A stretch of 64,000 nucleotides of DNA from Tamarix chinensis. Lineage: Eukaryota > Streptophyta > Magnoliopsida > Caryophyllales > Tamaricaceae. The notes under the pieces were generated by a model. The model had not been told where the DNA came from. It searched no databases and was given only the letters and a program-made list of their open reading frames with translations. The position numbers were made by a program, and so were the translations under genes. The stretch's first letter is position 1; each line of letters opens with the position of its first letter. The stretch lies in NCBI GenBank assembly GCA_030549775.1, contig CM060171.1, positions 140,214,859 through 140,278,858 on the forward strand, read 5' to 3'. Of the stretch, positions 1 to 10,444 are shown one piece after another.

Positions 1-48
1 ATCATTACTGGAAACATATTGATTAACATATTGCCCATTGTTAGACAT
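1..48 (-). CDS. gag-like N-terminus (partial)
   Basis: Sixteen codons are visible on the minus strand, starting with ATG at 48 and reading MSNNGQYVNQYVSSND before the window ends. The start is the first ATG with an open frame after the leader of the retrotransposon. The low-complexity Asn/Gln/Ser start suits a plant gag polyprotein, but nothing diagnostic such as a CCHC knuckle can be seen, so the call rests on position. Confidence 0.35.
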   Translation of the reverse strand, partial: MSNNGQYVNQYVSSND

Positions 49-734
49 TATGAGATTCCTTTAACCTAATCAATTAACACAGTCACAGATAGTTAAACAA
101 GATCAATTTATTTTAATAAACTTTGACAGACAGAAATCACACAATCTAGTTATAAGAATATTATAGTATCAACGAATATCAGATATACCAACAACACAGT
201 TTACACAGAATTTCCAGGTAAATATTAATTCGAAAATGATAGATATGTGAGAAAGAACGATATTACCGCGAGCACTTAAACAATTAATCCACTTAATTAG
301 GGACCCCTCTTCTTGGAGGTCTTACTCCTTTCCCAAAACCAAAAGGGTTTGCCAGTTATTTAACCTATATACTTAACAAGCGGGACAGAAAAATTTTTCG
401 AAAGAAATTGGTAATTAATTATCACAGATAGTAGTATACAGCAAAATACGGTTTGAGGTTACCAAACAGAAAATACGTCTCGAAATTAGTCAAGATCCAA
501 ATTCTTGACTGAACCCTATATCAATTAGGGTTTTCTTTCAAGAACTTTGAAACAGCAGACAAGCCACTCCAATCGCCGACTTAAATGTGACAGAAATCGT
601 CAAACCATTCATTGTTTGCAAACCCTAAAAATTCGCACTTCAGAAGTAGGGTTAGCGAAAACAAAAAATAATGAACCAGAAATGAAAAAAAACTTAATAG
701 CAACGATTAAACCACTAGCACTCAAATAATTGAG

Positions 735-746
735 GCTTTAATACCA
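735..746 (-). other. Primer-binding site (initiator Met tRNA type)
   Basis: The minus strand reads TGGTATTAAAGC, 10 of 12 bases of the usual plant TGGTATCAGAGC site. It lies two bases inside the LTR end, where a reverse-transcription primer site must be. Confidence 0.55.
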
Positions 747-748
747 AA

Positions 749-1438
749 TGATGGAAACCCGGTATGGTTTCTCAAAAGGATCGAAGAAAATAATCGAGCA
801 CGGGGTTCGAATCGCCGGAATCAGCCTAAGGAACTTTCGAAGGAAGATTCAAGAATTCAGAGGCACAATTTAACAATGGCAACTGAATTTTAGAGATAGA
901 AGCGATCAAGAATCGATTGAAGACAGAGAGAAGAAGCAGAAGAAGGTGCGAGTGAGAGATTCACAAAGAGAGAGAACGCAAAAGAAAGCTCGAGAAGAAT
1001 CAAGAAACAATTCGTATATCAGCCAAAAAAACTGACGCATACATGTCATATATGCCTTATTTATATGAGGTATACAAACCTGTATAAAAATACACAATGC
1101 AGCCATACAATCTGCCCACTAACACACGCCGATACAGCCCAAATACATAAAAGAAGAATGGGTCGGTGCTAGACAATTCAACCAGCCCAAAACAATACCA
1201 AACTCTCCCCAAAATACAAAGAAATATTTATACATCAATTCCCATCAGCTTATATTAATTCTAGCTAATCATGGTTATTAAGGGTCGATTAACCCACAAT
1301 CCAACTAATCCATTATTCATGGATTGGGTGGCGGATTATACAACCAACCTAATTTCCATTAGCCAATTTCTACCGGCGAATGCAGCACATGGGATTACAT
1401 AGAAATAATAAAATACATTTCTGCAACACTTCAGCAGC
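749..1438 (-). repeat. 5' LTR of the Copia-like element
   Basis: On the minus strand the LTR starts TGTTGCAG and ends CATCA, so it has the usual TG...CA ends. The end next to the primer site is well fixed; the start at 1438 is chosen because TGTTGCAG is the best TG start in the right size range, and could be off. Confidence 0.5.
1055..1066 (-). promoter_or_regulatory. Probable LTR TATA box
   Basis: The minus strand reads ATATAAATAAGG about 370 bp into the LTR, a good plant TATA context and the expected place for the U3/R boundary. Confidence 0.45.
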
Positions 1439-2684
1439 AGTTGCAGCCATTCAAATTCATACTCCATGTGCTCCATCAATATTCAAAAAATAAGACAAAC
1501 AATTATAAGTATAAAATGATTTACAGCAATTATCAAAATTAATTAAATGCAAATTTTGAAGATTCATATTACAAGGCATTCACTCTTGTTTTTCATTCTC
1601 TCATATCGCGCAACGAATATATGCTATTTTACTCCAATGGCTACATAGTTGGGCACACGTATAAATAACATTTACAATGGCATCATATAAACAAATTATG
1701 AGCGCTCATTAATTACAAAAATGAATTTTTTACTCCTACTTGTAATTATTTCTCAACCAATTACTTTCATATTCATATTAAGTTGATATATTTTAAAAAC
1801 TGTTAGTGATCATTCAAATTAGATAGAAATTACTCCTTGATTATAATATCCAAATATTTCTAGCTATATTACACTCATAAATTATTTTTTTCATTTTTAT
1901 ATTTTTATGATTGTGAGGTACATTGTAATCAACCACAACTCTCATAAAAAAACTCATTATATCAAGGATTTGTGTTGCATAATATTTTCGAGGTAGGTCA
2001 TTAGATTAGTAGATCCATAAGCATAGAGAAAATAACTAGGTCAACTTATAAATCATCTCCTAAAAGGTCATTAACAAATTAGACTTATAAACTAATAGAT
2101 GAGTGATCATCATTAAACAAATTGGAGATTTAAAATCTAAAAGGTAAACCCTTTTGATAGTGGATGTGGAGAAATTATATTATCAAACCACTATACATTG
2201 CATGTCAAAAATTTATTTTCTTGTTTCCATTCCCAAAAACCCTATTCACCCCTCTAGGGTTCTTTCATATATAACAAATGCCTAAGATAGATATGTGTAT
2301 CCTTACTGAAGGCCACACTAGTCTCTTAATAATAACAATAAAACTCCTAGAATCCTATACAAAAACACAAAAAATGGGGGTTGCATGAGGTTTAGGCATT
2401 TAGGTGGTCATGAAATAGTTGGGTAGCTTGCATTGGTGGTACACATTAGATGGGGTGTTTGGAATGATATCTACATGCTGCAAGGTACTTCAACATGATG
2501 GTTTGACGCAATAAGGGTTGGCGGTGGAAAGTTGGAGGGTGGTGGTGTTGGTTGAGGTAGTTTTTGTGAGCTTGGGCTGCAACTAGAGGTTAGCATTATG
2601 AATAGAGCACATTCGGGGTGTTAGGCTACGCTTGAGGTTAACATAAGGTAGTAGGTTGCGGAATGGAAGGTGGATGGTGGTGGT
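1439..2684. other. AT-rich intergenic DNA
   Basis: No gene, RNA or clear element is seen. From about 2360 the composition shifts to G-rich on the plus strand with many GGTGG runs, resembling the degraded interior of the LTR families found elsewhere in the window, but no boundary can be fixed. Confidence 0.4.
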
Positions 2685-2792
2685 TGATGTACTCTAATCA
2701 CAAGTGCATGGTTTTGAGGTAGCATTCAAAGTTGATTCCATAGGGACTAGAGAGTGAGCACCAAAATGGTGATCAAACTTCTCTATGTTTAG
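2685..2792. repeat. Dispersed repeat, copy 1 of 2
   Basis: About 105 bp starting TGATGTACTCTAATCACAAG matches 9268-9377 in the same orientation with scattered substitutions. It probably marks the end of an otherwise lost mobile element, since the second copy interrupts a pol reading frame. The family is not recognised. Confidence 0.55.
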
Positions 2793-4309
2793 AGCACAAA
2801 ATATTTGATTGATTGAATTATTCAAAAAATATATAATTACGATCAAAAGGAAACATTCAAGACATAAAAATTCAAAAATATTGAAATTAAAATATAAAAT
2901 ACAACGGTTAAGGTTCTCATTAAATTTTCTAATTTATGATATGTTAAATAATCCTACAAATCCTAACCTAAATTTTGTGCTCGGTGCGTCAGCATAGATA
3001 ATTATTTCTATACTTTCTCAAGTCATAAGGATCCTTTTTCAATTACAAGTTTAGTTATCTCCAGCCTGGATATATATAATTGTCAAATAAATAAATTTAA
3101 TTATTCCCCTTTATTGTTCTAGAAATTAGATTAACACCACTTTACCTATTAATTCCTAATATATAATTGTGTTGTGTAGATCTACTAATCATTTCATCTC
3201 TCAATCTTAATGGAAGTTTCCAATATCAAATTTTGATTAATATATTGACTAAGACATTCAAAGACAAAATAATTCATACGATTACAAACTTAAATCAATA
3301 TATATGCAGAAAACTCAACACATTGAGATTGGAGAATTCTCCCTCCACCTTAGCACAAGAAAATTAGAAACACATAATATCAAATTCAAATATATTTATT
3401 ATATTCGATAGATCCATAAAGACAAACATATGAATTGATAAATTAACCTTGAAATTGTCATTTCTAATCAACAATCTCCAATTCATAATTACAAAGATAG
3501 TAAACCTATGAATTTATTCTCTTCTTCTCTCACTTAAGATCAATGGAGGTTTGCTCAATTAGTTTCCAAAAGATCTCCCATAAAACCCTAAAATATTTCC
3601 TTTTATGCCCCTCAAAATATCTCACAACCAAACCCTCTGATCACATAGGAAAATGGTAGAAATTGTGAAAATTTTAAGCACAACATGGGAACCCAGTGTT
3701 GTTCCCCACTTCACTATTTTTCAAATATCTATAAAATATAATCATAAGTATTAAACAAGAACAAATGGACTCAAATATACAAAATTCATCACATAATTAT
3801 ATTAAATAATTCCATTTAATATCCAATTGACGAACATAAATCATACCTATTAGTGGTGGCTGGAACATCATAGGTAAGCATGAAATAATGATGGAATAAT
3901 GGAGTAGGAATAAGAGGAGATGGGTTGTTGAACTAAAAATGAAAACAAAATAGGAGGAGACACATGGAAGATCAATAGAAAAAGGAGAGAAGAAAGGAGG
4001 ATGGTATGCATGTTGGTGTGTGTTGCATGAAAATGAAATTTGAGAGGGAGGGTACCTATAGTTAAGACGCACAATAGGGGGTTAGAGTAGAAATTTAGAT
4101 GTATAACATGAGGTATGGGTTAGGTTGAGCACGTAATTATGTATAGTTTGAGTGACCAAACTAGAAAAAATTAAAATTAGATTGGCATGAGAAAAGAGTG
4201 AGCCAAGGGTTTAGGAGTTAAAATAAGGCGATTGAGTCAGGGTTAAGGGTTAGGGAAATATTAAGAGCTACACCCAATATTTTTGGTTAGCAAAATTTAG
4301 GGTATTATA
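2793..4309. other. Degenerate repeat DNA ending in an old LTR-like terminus
   Basis: AT-rich, no supported gene. The right edge (4294-4309) reads TTTAGGGTATTATA, like the terminus at 41965 and the rule for the older relatives of the long LTR family. This is likely the end of an ancient LTR whose other end cannot be found. Confidence 0.35.
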
Positions 4310-5159
4310 TCACTATTTCTTTAAAAAAGACTTTGTCTCCAAAGTCTAAGGACACAAAAGAACTAGGGGAAGTGGTAAACGAAAGGTAAACACTATAGGT
4401 AAAACTTACAGATATAGATGTGACAACTACCAAGGTGTTATTCCCCAAGGAGAAAACCCCACTACTAAATATACCTAAGTTAAAGAACTCAGGGTATAAG
4501 GCGTGCATGACCAACTTCAATTCTTAGTTTGCCTCCTCAAGTCCATTGCAACTCCTAGGATATTCTCAATCATGTATTAACTTATATGATTTGTTACACC
4601 TCGATGTCAAGAGTTTTCTAAGGTACCTCCTCATATAACAATGAATCTTTGAGCTCGGTCTCATTTAGTGCAATCATTTATGGTGAATTTGAAACATAAT
4701 TCTTCAAAGGAAAATGAATAATAGTGTTACAAAGGAAAAGCAAGTAGAAACAAAGGTTAGAAGGAAAGAAACAAGGGTGAACACCTAGGTAAATAAGGAA
4801 ATAAAATTGTGATGAGGGTCAAAAGTCATTAAATCAAGTATTTCCCCTTTAAAATAGATCATGATAAGGTCAAAAAATTGAGGAAATCCCACAACGAAAA
4901 GGGTATCAGAGATAAAATTCAAAAGGAAATAAGTTAATGGGTAGGAGATCAAACAAGGGTGAGGAAACTAAATAGGAAATGTGTAGCCAGGGCTTTAGAT
5001 AAGAATCCCTAATCTAAAGCATGTACAAGATAAGTTTAGAAAAATTAGGGTAAGTGAAACACCATCAAGAAGTGTAGAAGCAAAGGGAAAGGGAACAGTT
5101 GAAGCTTCCTCGACTTATTACATCATGGTTTGAAAACTGTATGTGTCCACCTTTAGCTC
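4310..5159. other. Intergenic DNA, nothing recognised
   Basis: AT-rich and full of stops in all frames. I see no domain, RNA gene or clear repeat boundary. Confidence 0.4.
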
Positions 5160-5894
5160 TATAACACCCCCATGTTTAGTACTTAAAATTTTTGTTTTGT
5201 GGAAGCGTTAATTACCAAAGATAATGGGTGTTATCATCACACTTAGCATAAGTCTGATTCTCTCACCTTTCTTATGACAAGTGCTAAGGCTAAACCAACC
5301 AAAACAAAAAGAAATCAGTGGAAATAAGAGAGATTACATAAATAAAGGTTACAGAGAAATTTTTTTGTACAACAACGATAATCAAAATAAAACTATGGAC
5401 ATAAGAGTCTAAAGGGAAAATCGATACGACAAAAAATAGTACCCATAGGTACAACACTGGTTTGCCCTAACTCTTAGACCCAAATGCTCATTCTAAGAAT
5501 AGAACCTCTTCCCAAGGACTCCACTTATCCTGGCCACTCTTATAAGCTTCATGTCATGCCATGGCCTTCACATAGTCATAAGCAAATGTAGTATTAACAC
5601 GACTTCCTCGTACTCAGTAAATCATAATACCTCACAAGAGTTAGCATACCCACGTTGCACATAATCACGCAACAATCCAAAACATAGACTAAGTATGTAG
5701 TATTAACACGAATCTTATGTAGTATTAACACATAATCTTGAAGAGACAAAAGAGCTTCAACATAGACTCATGCTCTAAACAAGGTGTATTATCAATGCAA
5801 TCTTGAAGAGACAAAAGAGCTTCGAAGGTAAATTAAAGAGTTATTATACAATGGATATATGAGGGAGAGCATGAGTCTATGTTGTGTTCAACTT
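5160..5894 (-). repeat. Old relative of the long LTR family, fragment
   Basis: Starts TATAACACCCCC and continues with AAAATTTTTGTTT, a GGAAGCG block and the CACACTTAG...AAGTGCTAAGGCTAA block that mark the terminal about 160 bp of the young LTRs at 9378, 24700, 29860 and 34832, but strongly diverged. It is cut where gypsy pol homology begins. A short direct duplication (AATCTTGAAGAGACAAAAGA at about 5735 and 5791) lies near its right end. Confidence 0.5.
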
Positions 5895-5904
5895 TGTTGG
5901 TGTA

Positions 5905-6755
5905 AAAGAAAGATGGGGTGTGGAAGATGTGCATCAATTCAAGGGTGGTCAATAACATCACAAAAAGTACATATTTCTTATGCCATTATTGGATGACATG
6001 TTATATGAGCTTTATGGAGTAAGGATTTTCTCTAAAATTGATTTGAGGAGCGGTTACCATCAAATGAGAATTAGATGTGGGAATGAGTGAAAGACAACTT
6101 TCAAGCCTAAGTATGGTCTTTATGAGTGGTTGGTGATCTTTTTTAGGCTAGGTAGTGCACCTATTTCATTTATGAGGTTGATGAATGAGGTGATAAGACC
6201 ATTCTTAGGTGATTTCATGGTGGTGTACTTAGATGAAATACTTATTTATAGAAAGTCCAAAAATATTTTCTAATATACTTGAGGAGACTAATTGAGAAGT
6301 TAAGATAATTGAATTTATATGGGAAATTGGAGAAGTATAACTTCACAATAAAGATTTTAGTGTTCCTTGGATACATTTTGAGTGGAGATGGGATACGTGT
6401 GGATCCATCAAAAGTTTAAGTTATTTAAACATAACCATGATTGACCAATGTGCATGATGTAAGGAGTTTTTATGTGGTGGCATCCTTTTAAAAAATGTTC
6501 ATTAAGGACTTCTCAACCATTCTAGCTCATATCGCACAAATTTTGAAGAAAAGGAAGTTCAAGAGGAATGAAGATACTACAAGGGATTTTGAAGAATTGA
6601 AGACCAACCTCTTTAATGTATTAGTGCTTGCTTTACCTATTATTGATAAATTATTTGAAGTAACTTGTGATGTTAGTGGAATAGCCATTAGAGGCATTTT
6701 AGCAAAAAAGAGGAGTCAAATATAATTTTTTAGTGAGAAATGAATGGTGTGAGAC
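5905..6755 (+). pseudogene. Ty3/gypsy pol remnant, reverse transcriptase to RNase H, 5' piece
   Basis: Broken frames carry reverse-transcriptase signatures in the right order: KDGVWKMCIN at about 5910, LLDDML at about 5990, [13 protein letters not shown] at 6028, YGLYEWL at about 6113, [12 protein letters not shown] at about 6184, then VVYLDE at about 6220, followed by FLGYILSGDGI and a VRSF block. From 6495 the connection and the RNase H start appear (KDFSTI, ALPIIDKLFEVTCDVSG) and FFSEK closes the piece. Several stops and at least one frameshift make it non-functional, and the catalytic YxDD box reads YLDE. The RNase H continues at 8668 beyond an inserted LTR. No LTRs of this element can be identified. 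The family (Ty3/gypsy) is firm; the lineage is not. Confidence 0.85.
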
Positions 6756-8662
6756 TGATGAGTTCATATTTTGACACATTTTGTACCCTTATAATCTTAG
6801 TTTTTGGTAGTTTATTTATCTAATATAGGGGAATAATTATTGTTTTATGCTTAAGTGGTAAAAATTGCATAAATTTTATTATTTGAGCTAAAATGATATA
6901 AATTAAGTAAATTTAGAATAAAATATTATTTATTAATATTTATTGAATTTTATTTTGTAGGTATTGTTTTTAAATAAAAAAATTTGAAAAAAATAAATAA
7001 ATTGGGCCTTTGGGCCAACGACCGAAAGCTGAAGGCCCAAAGGCCCAAAACAATAACAAAAGAAGAACGCGGCACAAGAAACAAAGCCAGCGCACGGAAC
7101 GACGAAGAAAAGTCAGCCGTAAGGGCTGACGTGGAAAGAAGAGAGCTCAGCAGCAGAAAAAAGAAGAGTCAGCCGCAATAAGGGATGACGTGGAAAGGTT
7201 TCTGACGGAAATAAATAGAGCCGCAGGCAAAAGAAAAAAGGGGGAGAAGCGAGAGCCTTCAAGGCTCGACGCTGAGGAGTGCGGTCGAAGTCTCAGGCTC
7301 GGAAGCGAGCGGAGGAGAGCCTTCACGACTCGGGCTAATAGTGGAGAGCCTTCTCAGGCTCGGAAGAGAAAGGCCACAGACGGGGAGAGCCTTCTCAGGC
7401 TCGGAAGAGAAAGGACGACGACGGAAGCTTCAACGCACGGAAGCCTCAGCGCACGGGGTCCAAGGCAGCGAAGCAGCAGGTGTCAGCTCTGTCAGCCGCC
7501 AGCCGAAAATAGAAAAAGAAGAAAGAATATTGCACGAAAATCCAAGACTGAGAAGGAAGAAAATAAGGAAGAAATTTATACCGGTAGAATTTATTTCAGA
7601 TAAAATTAATTTTTATCTGAATAAATTCTTGATCTTTTATTTAAAATTAATTCCGGTTATTTATTTCTCTTATTTTTAATTTATATTTTAGATATATATT
7701 TCTGTGTAATTAATTCTTTAATTATGAATGGTTGATTATTTATTGTTAGGGAATAAATTGAAACCCTGGATTAGGATTTAAATTATAATTTTATTTTCTT
7801 TGTTTCGTGAGATTGTTTCTTGACTCTATATTAATTATTATCGTTTATATGTATAATTCTGTCAAGTATAGTTTATTTGGTGCATGTCTTGTTCTAGTTC
7901 CTCATAAGTGACAGTATGTAGGATTATTTTCCTACTAGGTGGCCATCTAAATATACTAGAATTTATATGTATAAATTGCAACTAGGTTAGATAACAATTC
8001 ACCTAATCGTTTTGTGATTCTAACCGAAGTGATAAAAAGTTTCGATACGTGTGGGTCAAGGATAGGAAATATAGCTAGACATGCGTTTTGTACTAGTCTG
8101 GGTACTTAGATTGACAGCCTTCCACTTACGCTTAATGCATTAAATCTAGTTAAATATAGGAGCCGCATGTTGCTGCTATACTGCTAGTATTTAATAGGGT
8201 TAATATAGGCACGTGGTCGTATTAATTAATTAAGGGAAGTAATATAAGGTGTATGGACCTGCGTTTGGTGTGCAACTTGGTCGATCTCTTTCTCACGATT
8301 AAAAGATGAATTAGAAATAAATATTATATTACGACCTAATCTAGTGGTGGATTTTTATTTCCCTAACATATTTCTCATATCTGCGGGTTTCCCATTATTT
8401 CCTATCATTTTCATTATTTTCATTATTAGTTTACTTTATTTTATTTACTCCTTTATTATTTTTTTATAACCCCCATTAGTATTTTTCTTATTTATTTATT
8501 CTGTGTTATTTAGGATTTTTATTTTTAGTTTTAGTTTTATTTCCAAGCTAGTTAATTAGAGGTGAGCCCTCTCAATCCCCGGCCTAGAACGATACCCTTA
8601 TTTACTAGTGCTACAATTAACAACAAGAGGGTTTAAATTGTGTGCCGGCTACAGCCACACCA
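6756..8662 (+). mobile_element. Solo LTR (1,907 bp) inserted in gypsy RNase H
   Basis: The insert begins TGATGAGTTC and ends CCACACCA (TG...CA) and is flanked on both sides by the perfect 5-bp target duplication GAGAC (6751-6755 and 8663-8667). Removing it and one GAGAC rejoins the host RNase H frame exactly (GVR then LNYSTYD), so the borders are certain. It has no pol domains and only one terminal sequence, so it is a solo LTR left after recombination. The TGATGAG start with a long AT-rich opening resembles known plant gypsy LTRs; that assignment is inference. The centre (about 7000-7500) is GC-rich and holds short tandem repeats. The Arg/Lys/Glu-rich open frames there are by-products of composition, not genes. 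Confidence 0.88.
7246..7420. repeat. Imperfect tandem repeats inside the solo LTR
   Basis: GAGAGCCTTCTCAGGCTCGG-type units recur about five times (7246, 7282, 7315, 7345, 7386), two of them nearly identical. Each unit contains an AGCCT...AGGCT inverted repeat, so the array could fold. GC content is far above the flanks. Confidence 0.65.
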
Positions 8663-9267
8663 GAGACTCAATTACTCAACTTATGATAATGATTTCTATG
8701 CTATCATAAGGTGATTAGGGATTCTGGGGTCAATATTTGAGGTCAAAACCATTTTTTCTTCACTCGAATCATGAGAGTTTAAGGTTCTTGCATGAAGAAA
8801 AAAAAGGTGAGTCCAAGACATGTCAAGTGGGTGATATTTTTTCAATCCTATATATTCCCTACTAAAATATTGGATGGAAAGGAGAATGTAGTTACATATG
8901 CTCTTTCAATTAGGTACATGGTACTCACATTTATGGTTGCTAAGTTGTTATGGTTTGATATTTTAAATGATCTCTATACTAAAGATGAAGACTTTTTAAA
9001 GATTTTTGAATCTTGTAATAAGCATGAAAGTAGTGGATATTATATGATCTAAGATATATTTATATTTAATAACAAAAAGATACACATCCCAAGATCTTCT
9101 ATTCGAGATTTTCTTATCAAGGAAGTGCATAAAGGGATTATTGAGGGACACTTTATACTGTACAATACTATGAGGATGATTAAATAGTAATTTCATTGGC
9201 CACAAATGTTCAAAGGTGTGCAATCTATGGTGGGAAGACTCACTACATGCCAAAGGAGCAAGAGCTT
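8663..9267 (+). pseudogene. Ty3/gypsy pol remnant, RNase H end and integrase zinc finger
   Basis: Continues the pol piece at 5905-6755. Visible blocks are LNYSTYD just after the target duplication, NHESLRFL at about 8770, RHVKWV at about 8815, KENVVTYALS at about 8880 and a linker ending KIFESC. Then come the decayed HHCC zinc finger (EGHF, FHWPQM, TTCQRSK) of integrase at about 9140-9255. The frame has stops. It ends abruptly at the dispersed repeat at 9268. Confidence 0.82.
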
Positions 9268-9377
9268 TGATGTACTCTAACCACAAGTGCACGATTTTGA
9301 GGTAGTACTCAAGGTCAATCCCACAAGAACTAGAGAGTGAGTACCAACATGGTGATCATAAATCTTTATGTTTAAAC
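9268..9377. repeat. Dispersed repeat, copy 2 of 2
   Basis: Matches 2685-2792 and starts with the same TGATGTACTCTAA. It interrupts the integrase zinc-finger homology on its left and is itself cut on the right by the long LTR at 9378, which gives the order of events: pol, then this repeat, then the LTR. Confidence 0.6.
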
Positions 9378-9902
9378 TGTAACACCCCCAAATTTACTAC
9401 TAAAAAATTTTGTTTAAATCAAAAGTTTTAGCGGAAGCGAAAGAATTAAAACAGTAAACTCGGGGGTATTACCGCCACACTTAGTACCAGACCGGTTCAC
9501 TCCTACCGTTCCGATACTAAGTGCTAAGGCTAAGCTAAACCATCATCAAAACATATGTACGTAGTTAACATAGGTCATTCACGAAAATACGAGTCAACAA
9601 CAGTTAGGATATCGTTTAGGAATACAACTTAGAGTACGGTTTAAGATTACAACTTAAAAACGCGATTCACAAAACATAAAGCGTAGTCCGAAATACAGTT
9701 AAATAAGGAAAATACGAAGTCTGAAGGTAGCAACGGAGTCCGACCAACTCGTTCTCGATCCCCAAGTCAGGTTAGGCTCAACGCTCTGCCCCACCCGATG
9801 CCTCGTAGGTATCATAGCCATCAAAGACATGGTCTCCTACCTGCACAAGATCAAAGGGATCTTCTGCTCGTGGGAATGAGCAGCACCCATGAAACGGGTG
9901 AT

Positions 9903-9919
9903 CAGTACGCTACGTACTG
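9903..9919. other. Conserved 17-bp palindrome of the LTR
   Basis: CAGTACGCTACGTACTG is a 7-bp perfect inverted repeat around a 3-base centre. The same site is perfect at 25193-25209 and 35304-35320. Confidence 0.7.
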
Positions 9920-10095
9920 AGTAAGGTAACAGACGCGCTAAGGCCCATACGCAAAGATACATAACATAGCATACATAGCATAGATACGTAGATAGAATGC
10001 AATAACACATATAAACAACACAGGTTACGAACCAGATATCTTTTTTCTTTTATCAGGTCTCTGATTATAATCGATCATCGTCTTATCCAGACCAT

Positions 10096-10237
10096 GTGAG
10101 TGCGGAAACCCCACTATTATAGCCGGTGGAACGGTCATGAGGGCCATGCCCTGCCACTATTATAGCCGTGGAACGGTCGCGAGGGTAAGATACCCTGCCA
10201 ATATTATAGCCGGTGGACCGGTCTGGCCCCGACTCAC
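10096..10237. other. Branched palindromic module, copy P, first
   Basis: Outer stem GTGAGT...ACTCAC. Inside are three CCACTATTATAGCCGGTGG-type hairpins (one with a CCAA/T change), separated by AGGGCCATGCCCT and AGGGTAAGATACCCT hairpins. Confidence 0.7.
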
Positions 10238-10299
10238 GAGGTATTCCACTGTAACCATTCGTATCTTTCCCATGTCTTATCACTTTTACCTTTAAGTTT

Positions 10300-10444
10300 G
10301 TTGAGCACGAAATCCCCCACTATTATAGCCGGTGGAACGGTCGCGAGGGCTTATGCCCTGCCACTATTATAGCCGGTGGAACGGTCGCGAGGGTCATGCC
10401 CTGCCACTATTATAGCCAGTGGACCGGTCTGGGTTCGGCTCAAC
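10300..10444. other. Branched palindromic module, copy P, second
   Basis: Outer stem GTTGAGC...GCTCAAC. Inside are three CCAC...GTGG hairpins with AGGGCTTATGCCCT and AGGGTCATGCCCT between them. Confidence 0.7.

Larger units (their letters stand above)
1..1438 (-). mobile_element. Copia-like LTR retrotransposon, 5' part, cut by window edge
   Basis: Read on the minus strand this stretch has, in order, an LTR (1438 down to 749), a two-base gap, a primer-binding site similar to the initiator-Met tRNA site, an untranslated leader of about 690 bp, and an ATG at 48 that opens a reading frame running off the window. That order is diagnostic for the 5' end of an LTR retrotransposon. The Copia assignment is an inference from the LTR size (about 690 bp), the tRNA-iMet type site and the Asn/Gln-rich start of the gag-like frame; no pol domain is inside the window to confirm it. 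The second LTR and its target duplication are not visible. Confidence 0.6.

Noticed and set aside
6984..7679. Lys/Arg/Glu-rich frames inside the solo LTR
   Set aside because: Composition effect of the GC-rich repeat island; no domain, and within an LTR with exact borders.
10096..10444. CRISPR-like array
   Set aside because: Units are palindromic and contiguous with no unique spacers, and the sequence is a plant LTR.
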